This document shows positions 47,592 through 56,414 of a stretch of 64,000 nt of DNA, in pieces. A program made the position numbers and the translations under genes. Below the pieces are notes generated by a model. It was not told where the DNA came from. It was given only the letters and a program-made list of their open reading frames with translations, and made no database searches. The first letter of the stretch is position 1. Each line of letters starts with the position of its first letter. This DNA is from JANOBD01 sp031411495 (GTDB lineage: Bacteria; Planctomycetota; Phycisphaerae; Tepidisphaerales; Tepidisphaeraceae), in the NCBI GenBank assembly GCA_031411495.1, contig JANOBD010000182.1, positions 1 to 64,000 of the forward strand. The letters are read 5' to 3'.

Positions 47592-47681
47592 CCAACCGCT
47601 GGAGCGGACCGCGGCGGCGGTATATTTTACTTGTGGCCGGGCGTCGCGCGTGCGCCGCCACGGCCGCTCAACGGTAATACG

Positions 47682-50600
47682 TTATTTCTTCTCCGATCCC
47701 ATGATCTCGTCGACCGTGGTGGTGATCGTCTGGAAGCTGCCGGTGGAGACCTGCGGGTCGCTGAGCGTGCCGCGGACCTTGATCTGGAAGAGTTCCTTGC
47801 GGGCCGCGTCGAGGAGCTGCCCGATCACCGGCAGGCGCTTGCCGGCACTGGCGGTGTAGAAGTCGAGCGCGACCTTCTTCTCGCCGAGATCGAGCCGGCC
47901 GGTGCCGTTGATCTTCATCTCGTTGGACTTGAGCGCGATGTCGGAGAAGCTGATCCGGTCGCCGTCGATGCTGTAGCTGGCCGTCGCCTCGTTGAAGCCG
48001 GTGGTGAACGGGAGCGAGAGGCTGACGATCTGCGTGACGCCGACGATCATGGGCACGTTGAGCATCTTCTCGCCGGTGACGCTGATATCGCCCCGCCCGC
48101 GCTGCGGGCTCACGCGCCGGCCATCGCTGGACCAGGCGCCTTCGATCGCCAGGGACGCGTTGAGCTGGCCGCTCACCTGTGCCGAGGTTCCTTCGGTGAG
48201 TTTGGCGACGTCGGCATTCCGCATCAGGAGGTCGGCGGACCACTTGGTCACGTCGCGGCGCGAGCGATCGAGCACGATCTCGCCGGCAATGTCGCCGTCG
48301 CCGACCTGGGCCCGGATATCGTGCAGCCGCAGCTGATGGGTCGGTTCGTCGGTGGAGAGTGTCGCACTGCCGTCGCGCGCCGAGAAGCCGCCGACCTTGA
48401 ACGATTTCAAGTCGAGCGATCCGGAGAGATTGGCGGCATCGTCGTCGATGAAATGCCCTTTGAGCGACCCGGTGCCGACGGCATCGGCGAACGGCAGGCC
48501 GATCTTCCAGCCGCCGCCGGCGAGAAGGTCGAACTTCGAATCGAACACGATGTCGATCGACTTGTTGTCCTGGGAGCGTGTCCAGGCCAATCGGTCGAAG
48601 TTGAGGTTGACCGTTCCCGTGACGGCGTTTTCGTCGAGGATCTTTTTGAGCGCGTCTGGCACGGCGTCGTGGAATGCCTGGTTGATGATCGTCTGGCTCG
48701 TCTGGATATTGAGCGTCCATGCGGAGCGGTCGGCGAACTCGCCCGTGCCTTTCACCGCCGCCCGTCCACCGGCCACGCTGCCTTCGACATTCTGAAGCTC
48801 GATGCGATCCTTCGACGCGATGATGGTGCCCGTGATCGACGTCATGTCCATCGGAAAGAAATCGGGATGAAGCTGCGCGCCGCTCGGCATGATCCGCACA
48901 ACCCAGTTCGGGTTGGCGGCCGGACCGTCAAGCGAAAGCACCAGGTCTGCCGCGCCGACAGGTCGAAGGCTATCCCAGATCTTCTGTCCGTCGGCGGGCA
49001 GCGACCCGCGAGCGGCATCATCGAGCTGGAGCTGCTCGCCACGCACGTCGATCGTCAGCCTGGGCTGATCGGACCAGTCGACCGTGCCGCTCACCGCAAC
49101 CGGCGAATCGCCGCGTCGGCCGACGGCGCGGTCGATCTTCAAGGAGCGCGGCAGCAGCAGGATCGATGCCTCGATCTCCTCCAGTTGCGTTTTCCATTCG
49201 GCCGGCGCGAAACGGGCGTGATGCGTATTGATGGTGAACTCGAACTCCGGCGGCTTGCGGGGGTCGTTCACCACGATCGGACCGGTGATGTCGAAGCGTC
49301 CGTCGATACCGAATCGTTCAAGCGGCTCGCGGGCTTCGCGCGGCAGCGCATGGCGCAGCGCATCGTCCAGCGGCACGTTCTTCGCGACGAGCATCAGTTG
49401 TGAGCGCATGCCGGGTTCTCCGACCTTCCGATTCGGATTCACGCGCGATCCCCACTCGGTCAAGCCGCTCACCGAGATCGCCGCGCCGTTGTGCTTCGAC
49501 TCACTGGTAACGATTCGCACGTAGTCCTTGCGGATCTGCAGTTCGCCGTTGAAATCCTCAAGCGGAAACGGGAACTCCTTGAACGATCCGTAGCCGTTGC
49601 GGATCGAGATGTCGGTGTCGTAGGTCCAGCGGCTGATCGGTCCGGGTTCGCGATGGACGCGGCAGACGAAGTCGCCGCGGAAGCGGGGATTCGGTCCGTC
49701 TCCGTCGTCGTCAAACTGGGTGATGACGGCGCGGGCCTCCTTGGGGATCGCGGCGATGAGCGATGGTTCGCTGGCAATGTCTTTCCCGGTGACGGCGACA
49801 TCCACGCCCGAATTGCCCGTCAGCGGGGTTATGAATCCCGACACGCCCAGTTCGCCCGCTTCATTCGCGCTGCCTGAAGCACCGTGGCCCCGAATGTGGT
49901 CGACGATCAGCCGCGGTTCGTTGAGCACCGGATCGGTATCCACGACGAGCTTCCCCGACGCCTTGTAGACCGGATACGGGAACTCCTCGAACAGGAATTG
50001 GGCGTTCGCAAACTCGAGCGATCCTGCGACCCGCAGCGGCACGCCCACAGTCTCCCGGGCAAGAGAGACGGCGAGCCGCGAGCGCCCTTGCGGGCGGAAC
50101 CGGTAATAGACTTCGCGGATTTCTGCGGGCAGCGCGTTGATGTAAGGGACTTGCGCCTGCAGTTGGATCGGCTGGCCGGCCGGCGATTCGATCTGCAGAT
50201 TCATCGGCGCGCCCATCCCGTAACTCGACATCGAACCGTGGATGGAGAACCGATTGCCGTCGATGGTCGCGCCGAGTCGATCCAGCGTGACGCCTTTGTT
50301 GGTGAAGACGAATCGTCCTTCGACGTTGCTCAGCGGAATCTCGCCTACGCGCAGGCGTGGCTGGATCGCGATCGCCGTGCGCAGGAGAAAGGTGCCCGGA
50401 ACCGAATCGAATCGGTCACACAATTCACTCGAATGTTCGAGCACGTACTGTTCGCGCTGTGACGCCCAGTCGAGTGGCCGAACGGTCATGTTCACGTCGT
50501 TCAACTCCAGCTCGATCTGGAATCCGTATTCGCCGGCGCTGTCGCGCGAAAACTGCAGCATCGGAGCCGCGACGCGCCCGCTGGGCGAGAGCTTTTGCCA

Positions 50601-51389
50601 GAACGTCCGGACCTGCGCCGGCAGCACGGTCTCCAGAAAATCGAGATTGACGTTGGTGAGCCGGGAATGGGCCACTTCGCTGGCGAGCGAGAAATCCCCC
50701 TGCAGCGCCGGCCCGGCCATCCCCGCGTCGGTGCGGGTCTGCAGGTTGAAAGTGTATTCGCCGCCACGAGGCAGAAGCTGACCTTCCAGACGAATGGTCG
50801 ACAGCGGCTGGAACTTTCCGCCAACGATCTGCCCCCGATGCACGCGACCCGAACGGATGAGCACTTCCGGCAGCTTTGGCGCGCTGATGCGCTGGGTGGA
50901 AGCGGTCGTGGGCGCACTGGTCGTCGGCTTGCGCAGGTCCTGGAAGTTCCACCGTTTCTTGTCCAGGTCTTCCAGCAGGAACACTTCCGGTTCGGTCGCA
51001 ACCACGCGCGCCGACTCGATCTCGCCGGTCCAGAGCGTCCGCGGCGAAAAGTGGATTTCCAGCAATGGCGCCGAAAACACGGTCGAGTGATCCGACGGAT
51101 CCCGCGTCGCAATCAATACGTCGCGCAGCTGCAAACCTTCGAACAGGGAGAGGCGCGCATCGCCGATTTCAACCCTGCCTTCCACGCCGCGCGAGAGAAA
51201 CTCGCTCGCCATCGCGCGGACGCGATCCGGATTCGTGAGGCGGACGTAGAGGAATACGACGGTGCCGAGCAGCAACAGCGTCAGCAGGCTCAGTACGCGG
51301 ACGACTCGCCCGGCGAAGGGCACGCTCCGTCCGCGCCCCCGCCAGGTGCTTCGTCGTAGAGAGTTGAGATTGGAAGCGTCGATGGTCAA
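47682..51389 (-). CDS. Giant AsmA/TamB-like membrane-anchored protein
   Basis: 1235 residues. One N-terminal membrane helix (VLSLLTLLLLGTVVFLYV, about 30-50) is followed by the AsmA-type start FLSRGVEGRVEIGDARLSLF. The rest is a long repeated beta architecture (RFDITGPIVVND, GTVNLNFDRLAWT, GSLDLKSFKVGG) ending in an AsmA-C-like portion, SLPFTTGFNEATASYSIDGD and LDLGEKKVALDF. AsmA/YhdP/TamB proteins bridge the inner and outer membrane and carry phospholipids or help assemble outer-membrane components; that role is inferred from the family. Its start codon overlaps the stop of the upstream GT39-like gene (ATGA). Confidence 0.85.
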   Translation of the reverse strand: MTIDASNLNSLRRSTWRGRGRSVPFAGRVVRVLSLLTLLLLGTVVFLYVRLTNPDRVRAMASEFLSRGVEGRVEIGDARLSLFEGLQLRDVLIATRDPSDHSTVFSAPLLEIHFSPRTLWTGEIESARVVATEPEVFLLEDLDKKRWNFQDLRKPTTSAPTTASTQRISAPKLPEVLIRSGRVHRGQIVGGKFQPLSTIRLEGQLLPRGGEYTFNLQTRTDAGMAGPALQGDFSLASEVAHSRLTNVNLDFLETVLPAQVRTFWQKLSPSGRVAAPMLQFSRDSAGEYGFQIELELNDVNMTVRPLDWASQREQYVLEHSSELCDRFDSVPGTFLLRTAIAIQPRLRVGEIPLSNVEGRFVFTNKGVTLDRLGATIDGNRFSIHGSMSSYGMGAPMNLQIESPAGQPIQLQAQVPYINALPAEIREVYYRFRPQGRSRLAVSLARETVGVPLRVAGSLEFANAQFLFEEFPYPVYKASGKLVVDTDPVLNEPRLIVDHIRGHGASGSANEAGELGVSGFITPLTGNSGVDVAVTGKDIASEPSLIAAIPKEARAVITQFDDDGDGPNPRFRGDFVCRVHREPGPISRWTYDTDISIRNGYGSFKEFPFPLEDFNGELQIRKDYVRIVTSESKHNGAAISVSGLTEWGSRVNPNRKVGEPGMRSQLMLVAKNVPLDDALRHALPREAREPLERFGIDGRFDITGPIVVNDPRKPPEFEFTINTHHARFAPAEWKTQLEEIEASILLLPRSLKIDRAVGRRGDSPVAVSGTVDWSDQPRLTIDVRGEQLQLDDAARGSLPADGQKIWDSLRPVGAADLVLSLDGPAANPNWVVRIMPSGAQLHPDFFPMDMTSITGTIIASKDRIELQNVEGSVAGGRAAVKGTGEFADRSAWTLNIQTSQTIINQAFHDAVPDALKKILDENAVTGTVNLNFDRLAWTRSQDNKSIDIVFDSKFDLLAGGGWKIGLPFADAVGTGSLKGHFIDDDAANLSGSLDLKSFKVGGFSARDGSATLSTDEPTHQLRLHDIRAQVGDGDIAGEIVLDRSRRDVTKWSADLLMRNADVAKLTEGTSAQVSGQLNASLAIEGAWSSDGRRVSPQRGRGDISVTGEKMLNVPMIVGVTQIVSLSLPFTTGFNEATASYSIDGDRISFSDIALKSNEMKINGTGRLDLGEKKVALDFYTASAGKRLPVIGQLLDAARKELFQIKVRGTLSDPQVSTGSFQTITTTVDEIMGSEKK

Positions 51390-52642
51390 TCCATTGCCTC
51401 AACGTCGATCCGATCACTCCGCCGCATCATGGCTGCCGCGGCGAGCACCGCGAGCTCGGGATGGACAGGCATGCGATATCGTAGCGAGCCGATCGTCGAT
51501 CCGTGCATGACGCTGACGATCAACGCCGGCGTGATCAGAAACAGCTTTGCGCCGCGCGCGAGGTCCGCACGAATCAGTCCGATGAACGCCAGCAGGAATA
51601 ACGGGATCGAATGACACGCCGCACCGATGACGTACAGTCGTTTCGAGCCGAACTCGGCGCTGAGCGGAAACGGTGCCCAGAGCCGCCCCAGATTCGAAGG
51701 GATGCGTTGGATGAGCTTAAGCGGATGGTCGCGCGCCGATTGCCAGGCGAGCGAGCGGAGGTAGTCGGACCGCTGGACCTCGTTCAGCCCGGTGAGCAAC
51801 GGAAGCCTGAAGAGGGTCGATTGATCGCTTTGTCCGTCTGCGTCGCGGCTCCATGCGTCATAGAGGGTGACGCCGTCATTCGTCGTCGTGAAAACCCATC
51901 GTCCGAGCAGAGTGCGGTTGCGGATCGCCCACGGCAACAGCGCAAGCGTGGTCAGCAAGGCCACCAGCGTCAGCGTCGGCAGTCGCCGCGCGGGCTTGAA
52001 CGCGGCCGTTCCGTGTTCGTGGATTACCGCGGCGCCGACAATCAATAATGGCCAGACGAACGCGGACGGTCGAATATAGATCGAAAGGATCAGCAGCGCC
52101 ACACCCGTCCACCACAGCGCCCCACCTCGGCCGCGCGCCATCGGCGAGCGACCGTGCGCCAGACAGGCAATCCCCCAGGTCAGCAGCGCCGTGAATGTTG
52201 TCTCTGAAAGGATCAGCGAACTGAAGTAGATCTGGATCGGATCGGCGGCAACGAAGGCGCCCGCCATATAGCTCAAAGCCGGCGAGAGCCAGCGCCGGGC
52301 AAGCCAGATCGTTGCGAGAATCGTTGAGGCGTCGATTAACGACTGAGCGATGCGCATCGTGCGGACGTCGGCGCGAAAAACGGCACCAAAGACCGGATAG
52401 CCCGGCATTCGAAACGCCTGGACGGTATCGTTAAACCGCGCATCGACCATGCTCAATCCGTCGCCGCGCAGAAGCGACCTTGCCAGCGACAGGTATTCGA
52501 CCTGATCGGGCAGATTGGTCAGCGTACTCTCCGCTGTCGGCCGGGTCAGCGCCCAACCGAGCCGTGCGGCCAACGCGAGCAGAAGGATGAGGGCGACGAT
52601 CACTCGTGAGCAGGATCGGCGATCGTCGAGGTTTCGAAACAC
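51386..52642 (-). CDS. Membrane glycosyltransferase, GT39/ArnT-like
   Basis: 418 residues with many hydrophobic helices (VIVALILLLALAARLGWAL; LPTLTLVALLTTLALLPWAI). The first loop includes LPDQVEYLSLARSLLRGDGL, where the Asp before the YL-A-L pattern is typical of polyprenyl-phosphate-dependent mannosyl/dolichyl transferases (GT-C fold). IRNRTLLGRWVFTTTNDGVTLYD is a family-typical loop. Substrate unknown. Begins with a GTG and is transcribed into the AsmA-like gene with a 4-bp overlap. Confidence 0.8.
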   Translation of the reverse strand: MFRNLDDRRSCSRVIVALILLLALAARLGWALTRPTAESTLTNLPDQVEYLSLARSLLRGDGLSMVDARFNDTVQAFRMPGYPVFGAVFRADVRTMRIAQSLIDASTILATIWLARRWLSPALSYMAGAFVAADPIQIYFSSLILSETTFTALLTWGIACLAHGRSPMARGRGGALWWTGVALLILSIYIRPSAFVWPLLIVGAAVIHEHGTAAFKPARRLPTLTLVALLTTLALLPWAIRNRTLLGRWVFTTTNDGVTLYDAWSRDADGQSDQSTLFRLPLLTGLNEVQRSDYLRSLAWQSARDHPLKLIQRIPSNLGRLWAPFPLSAEFGSKRLYVIGAACHSIPLFLLAFIGLIRADLARGAKLFLITPALIVSVMHGSTIGSLRYRMPVHPELAVLAAAAMMRRSDRIDVEAMD

Positions 52643-52703
52643 GACAAGAGCCTAAACCGCAATTCCGTCCCCGCCAAGCCCGGGGCACGGTATCATCTGC
52701 ACC

Positions 52704-53471
52704 GTGCGCGTCGAACGGCTTTTCCAAGGCATGACGAACGTCGCCCGCGACGCGCTCGCGCTGGTCGTGCCTAGGCATTGTCCGGCATGCGATGAGATCG
52801 TCGAGACATCCACGCCGCTCTGCCCTGCCTGCTCGATCCGAATGGCAAATCTCCGGGAAGTACCCTGTTGCCGGCTGTGCGCGTCGCCCATCCCCGATGA
52901 CGCGGGACCCTGCGGGCGATGCAAGGATCACGGCTTGCGGCCTTATCGCTCGGTGGCGCGGCTCACGACCTTTGAGTCGATCACGCGCGATCTGGTTCAC
53001 GGAGTCAAGTATGGCCGTCGATGGTCGATCATCCCGTGGCTCGCATGCGAGCTTGCCCAGCAGCCTCGCGTGAAAGAAGCGCTGGTCGCAAGTGAGATCA
53101 TCGTCCCCGTCCCCCTGCACTGGACCAAGCGCCTGAGCCGCGGTTTCAACCAGGCGGAGTTACTCGCCTGGGAACTTGCACGGATCGGAAAACTGAGAGT
53201 CGTTTCGGCGGTGCGTCGGGTGGAGATGACGCGGTCGCAGACAGCGTTTCACTCGCGCGACTCACGCCGGAGGAATCTGAGGCGGGCGTTCCGCGTCGTC
53301 CGGCCCGATTTGCTGGACGGCCGGCGCGTTGTTGTGGTGGACGATGTCATGACCAGCGGCGCGACGCTTCAGGCGATCGCCCGCGCGATCCGGATCGGCT
53401 GTCGGCCCGCCGAGCTGCGCGCGGTCGTCATCGCGACCGCTAATCCGCTGCAGACGGATTTGGCGATGTGA
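52704..53471 (+). CDS. ComF family phosphoribosyltransferase-like protein
   Basis: 255 residues. The N-terminal double zinc ribbon (CPACD, CPACS, CRLC, CGRC) is followed by the ComF-type start HGVKYGRR and the phosphoribosyltransferase loop VVVVDDVMTSGATL. In competent bacteria ComF takes part in DNA uptake; in others the role is unclear. Start: GTG at 52704 or ATG at 52731 with AAGG upstream. Divergent from the glycosyltransferase gene. Confidence 0.88.
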   Translation: MRVERLFQGMTNVARDALALVVPRHCPACDEIVETSTPLCPACSIRMANLREVPCCRLCASPIPDDAGPCGRCKDHGLRPYRSVARLTTFESITRDLVHGVKYGRRWSIIPWLACELAQQPRVKEALVASEIIVPVPLHWTKRLSRGFNQAELLAWELARIGKLRVVSAVRRVEMTRSQTAFHSRDSRRRNLRRAFRVVRPDLLDGRRVVVVDDVMTSGATLQAIARAIRIGCRPAELRAVVIATANPLQTDLAM

Positions 53472-53511
53472 TTCACTCTAGAATCGGCATGCAGCAGGCG
53501 ACCGCCGGGCG

Positions 53512-55008
53512 TCACGCGGCTTTGGATGTCGAGGGCGCGATGCTGAACACCTTCACGTTGTTCCGGCCGGAATGCTTGGCCTTGTAGACGGCGAGATCTG
53601 CCGCCTTGAGCAGGTGCGCGGGTTGCGTGAACGGCACGCCCGGCTCGAGTGTTGCCACGCCGAAGCTCGCGGTGACCTTGATCGTCGTCGAATCGATCTG
53701 GATTGCCTTGCCCGCGATCGCCCGACGAAGTGATTCGGCGATGCCGGCGGCGACGGCTTTGGTCGTCGCGGGCAGCACCAGCACGAGCTCTTCGCCGCCG
53801 TAGCGAGCCGCCATATCGGTCGCACGCGCCATTTCCTTCATCATCCCACCGACCGCCGTGAGGACGGAGTCGCCGGCCTGATGGCCGTAGGTGTCGTTGA
53901 CGCTCTTGAACTTATCGATGTCGAGCATGATCAGCGAAAGGGCAGTCGCCTCCGCGGCGGTCTTGGCGAAAACTTCCGAGAGAAACTCGTCCAGCGTCGC
54001 TCGATTGGTCAGACCGGTGAGTCGGTCGGTCGTCGCCTTCACCTTTAAGATTTCATTCTGTTCGGTGAGTTGGGTCGCGCGCATCTGCGATTGCAGCGTG
54101 ATGTCGATCAGCGCCTCGTTCGCCTGCTTGAGAATCGCCGCAAAGTCCACCGGGCTGCCGAGGTTGATCTCGAAGAGTTTCGCGATTTCCCGGGTCTTGA
54201 GCGAGATCTCCGCAAACATCGCGTCGACTTCGGATGCATTGATGTTGAACGATTTCAACATCTGATCTCGCACGTCCGTGACTGCGGCCGCCGGAACTTC
54301 ATCGACAAACACGTCTGCGCAGCGCCCGGCCAATCCGATGATTTCCGAGAGTCGAATGAGCGGCGCCTCAACCGCGCCCGACGGTTCGTGATGAAACCTG
54401 ATCGGAACCGCAAGCACCGGCGGCAGCTTCCAGCTTTCGACCAGGTATCCGCTCACCTCGGCATGGGTCGCGCCCAGCGACGCCTGCTCGAGCGCGGTCA
54501 ATTGCGAATGCGATTCGATCTTCTTGTAGATTTCGTCGTACTGCTCGCCGAGTACGTTGTTCAGCACGAGCACGCCGACATCAGCCAGCAATGTCGATAG
54601 AAATGCCTCTTCCTGCTGTACGCAGGCGAGCTTGGCAGAGATCACGCGGGCGGCCGTGGCGCCGTAAATGCTGCGCCGCCAGTACCGCATGTGGTCGAAG
54701 CCCTTCTTGCGATCCTTTGAAAGGCTGGATACCAGCGAGAATCCGAGCACCAGCGATTTCACCGCCTGGAGTCCGAGGATGACCAGCGCGTGGCTTACGG
54801 TTCCGACGGCATGGGAGCGGCCATAGAAACTCGAGTTGACCGTCTTGAGGATTTTCCCGGCGAGTGCCGGGTCCTGAGTGATCGTCTTGGCGATCTCACT
54901 CAGGTCGACTTCTTCCTTCTGCGTCAGCTCCAGTACCTGGACGGCTATGGCAGGAAGCGTCGGCAATGAGGTACAAGTCTTGATCTTTAATAGCAGATCC
55001 GCGGTCAT
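53512..55008 (-). CDS. HDOD and GGDEF domain signalling protein
   Basis: 498 residues. N-terminal HDOD domain (LPTLPAIAVQVLELTQKEEV, DPALAGKILKTVNSSFYGR) followed by a helical region and a C-terminal GGDEF domain (ATTDRLTGLTNRATLDEFL, LIMLDIDKFKSVNDTYGHQ, AARYGGEELVLVLP). The GGEEL active-site variant and metal-binding Asp residues are intact, so it may make cyclic di-GMP. HDOD domains lack catalytic HD residues and act in regulation. A possible source for the PilZ protein at 18583, with no direct link. Confidence 0.92.
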   Translation of the reverse strand: MTADLLLKIKTCTSLPTLPAIAVQVLELTQKEEVDLSEIAKTITQDPALAGKILKTVNSSFYGRSHAVGTVSHALVILGLQAVKSLVLGFSLVSSLSKDRKKGFDHMRYWRRSIYGATAARVISAKLACVQQEEAFLSTLLADVGVLVLNNVLGEQYDEIYKKIESHSQLTALEQASLGATHAEVSGYLVESWKLPPVLAVPIRFHHEPSGAVEAPLIRLSEIIGLAGRCADVFVDEVPAAAVTDVRDQMLKSFNINASEVDAMFAEISLKTREIAKLFEINLGSPVDFAAILKQANEALIDITLQSQMRATQLTEQNEILKVKATTDRLTGLTNRATLDEFLSEVFAKTAAEATALSLIMLDIDKFKSVNDTYGHQAGDSVLTAVGGMMKEMARATDMAARYGGEELVLVLPATTKAVAAGIAESLRRAIAGKAIQIDSTTIKVTASFGVATLEPGVPFTQPAHLLKAADLAVYKAKHSGRNNVKVFSIAPSTSKAA

Positions 55009-55154
55009 GAAGGGTACTCCTCAAACTGGTTTGTACCCTTCTGCATCGGCCTTTGCCGGCAAGTTTACTAAGGATTCAGATGAGCGATTCCGAATATCAG
55101 GTCGTTGTCGCAAGCGGGCAGTGAAGCTGTTGCGCCTTTGAGGAGGCAAGCGAT

Positions 55155-56396
55155 TTACTTCAGAGCCGCTTCAATATCTCCGACGTACTTCTCCTTGAGG
55201 TCCGATGAATAGCCCGTGTGCGCCGCGAGGACCTTTCCGTCTCGGCCGATAACGAACGACTGAGGAATACCGCTCACGCCGAACTGGTCGGCAACGTTCT
55301 GGTCGTCCATCAGCACGTGCAGGGAGGACAATTTCTTCTCGTCGATAAACGACTTGACGGCCGCAGAATCGGATTCGATGTCGACCGCGAGCACGACGAC
55401 GCCTTTCGCCGCATACTCGCCCGCGACTGCATTGAGAATCGGCAGCGACTGAACACACGGGCCGCACCAGGTCGCCCAGAAGTCGATCACGACGACCTTT
55501 CCCTTCAGCCCTTCGAGGGAAACGGGCTTGCCGTCCAGATCCTTGAGTGTGAATGCCGGCGCAGGCTTGCCCACCAGGCGATCGGGAGTGCGCCCGGCGG
55601 CATGCGGCGCGCGCGCCGCGGACGCTTCGACCGCATCTGCAGGCGGCTTGAATGCAAACGCGGCGGCGTCGAGCTTCGCGTCGAAACTTGTCTTGCTGTA
55701 ATGAATCGACGTTGTCGCCCGCTTGATCTCGCGGGCGCCCCCGTCGCTGAGACGACCCGCAAAATCGGACTCGACGTGGTCGAGCAGGCCAGACTTCCTG
55801 TCAACGAAGTACTTTCGCTTCACGCCATTATCGCTGGCGGCCAGTACATCCATCGCATCAGACGACGATTCGAGCGAGACTTGTTCGCCACCAACGAACA
55901 ACGATCCCTGCGGCTTGACCTGGAGCACGAAAAGCATCGCCGGGTTCTGCTCGCGAAGCATCGCATAAACGTCTTCGCCGGCAGGTCGATCCGAACTCTT
56001 GTCGAGCTTGTTCGAAAGGTATTGGTTCTGTTTGACGTCGTAGAGGTGAACGGAATCGTCATCGGCAACGATGCGAAGTTCGCCTTCGATTTCGTGGCTG
56101 AACCGGGTCGAAGAAATGGCCGCTCCGTGGATGTTGCTGCTTCGCTGGTCGACCCGGCCAGCGACCTCGAAGTCGATCGCAAGTGTCGCCTCGACCGACG
56201 TTGGCCTTCTCGCATAGGCGCTCGCCATCCGGTCGAGCACCGCCTGAGCGGCCGGTTCGATCGTCGGCTGCGTCGCTGGTGCATCCGTCGGCCGAGTGGC
56301 GGGACCCGCGTCGAACATGCGGTCCGCCGCCCACAATCCGCCGGCGAAAGCCAGCACCAACACGGCCACACGTTGCACTCGGGGAGGAACTTTCAT
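55155..56396 (-). CDS. Exported TlpA-like thioredoxin with N-terminal lipid-binding-like domain
   Basis: 413 residues. Membrane-targeting start (VAVLVLAFAGGLWAA). Residues about 45-250 resemble a DUF2092/LolA-like domain (ATLAIDFEVAGRVDQRSS, KQNQYLSNKLDKSS, RKYFVDRKSGLLDHVESDF). The C-terminal 140 residues form a redoxin (PAPAFTLKDLDGKPVSLEGL) with the active pair WATWCGPC near 310 and the cis-Pro in GVSGIPQSFVIG. Such fusions are common in planctomycetes and act outside the cytoplasmic membrane; partner unknown. It lies 18 bp downstream of the second PEP-CTERM gene, so they may be one transcript. Confidence 0.88.
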   Translation of the reverse strand: MKVPPRVQRVAVLVLAFAGGLWAADRMFDAGPATRPTDAPATQPTIEPAAQAVLDRMASAYARRPTSVEATLAIDFEVAGRVDQRSSNIHGAAISSTRFSHEIEGELRIVADDDSVHLYDVKQNQYLSNKLDKSSDRPAGEDVYAMLREQNPAMLFVLQVKPQGSLFVGGEQVSLESSSDAMDVLAASDNGVKRKYFVDRKSGLLDHVESDFAGRLSDGGAREIKRATTSIHYSKTSFDAKLDAAAFAFKPPADAVEASAARAPHAAGRTPDRLVGKPAPAFTLKDLDGKPVSLEGLKGKVVVIDFWATWCGPCVQSLPILNAVAGEYAAKGVVVLAVDIESDSAAVKSFIDEKKLSSLHVLMDDQNVADQFGVSGIPQSFVIGRDGKVLAAHTGYSSDLKEKYVGDIEAALK

Positions 56397-56414
56397 CGGG
56401 GTCTTCCTGTCTGA

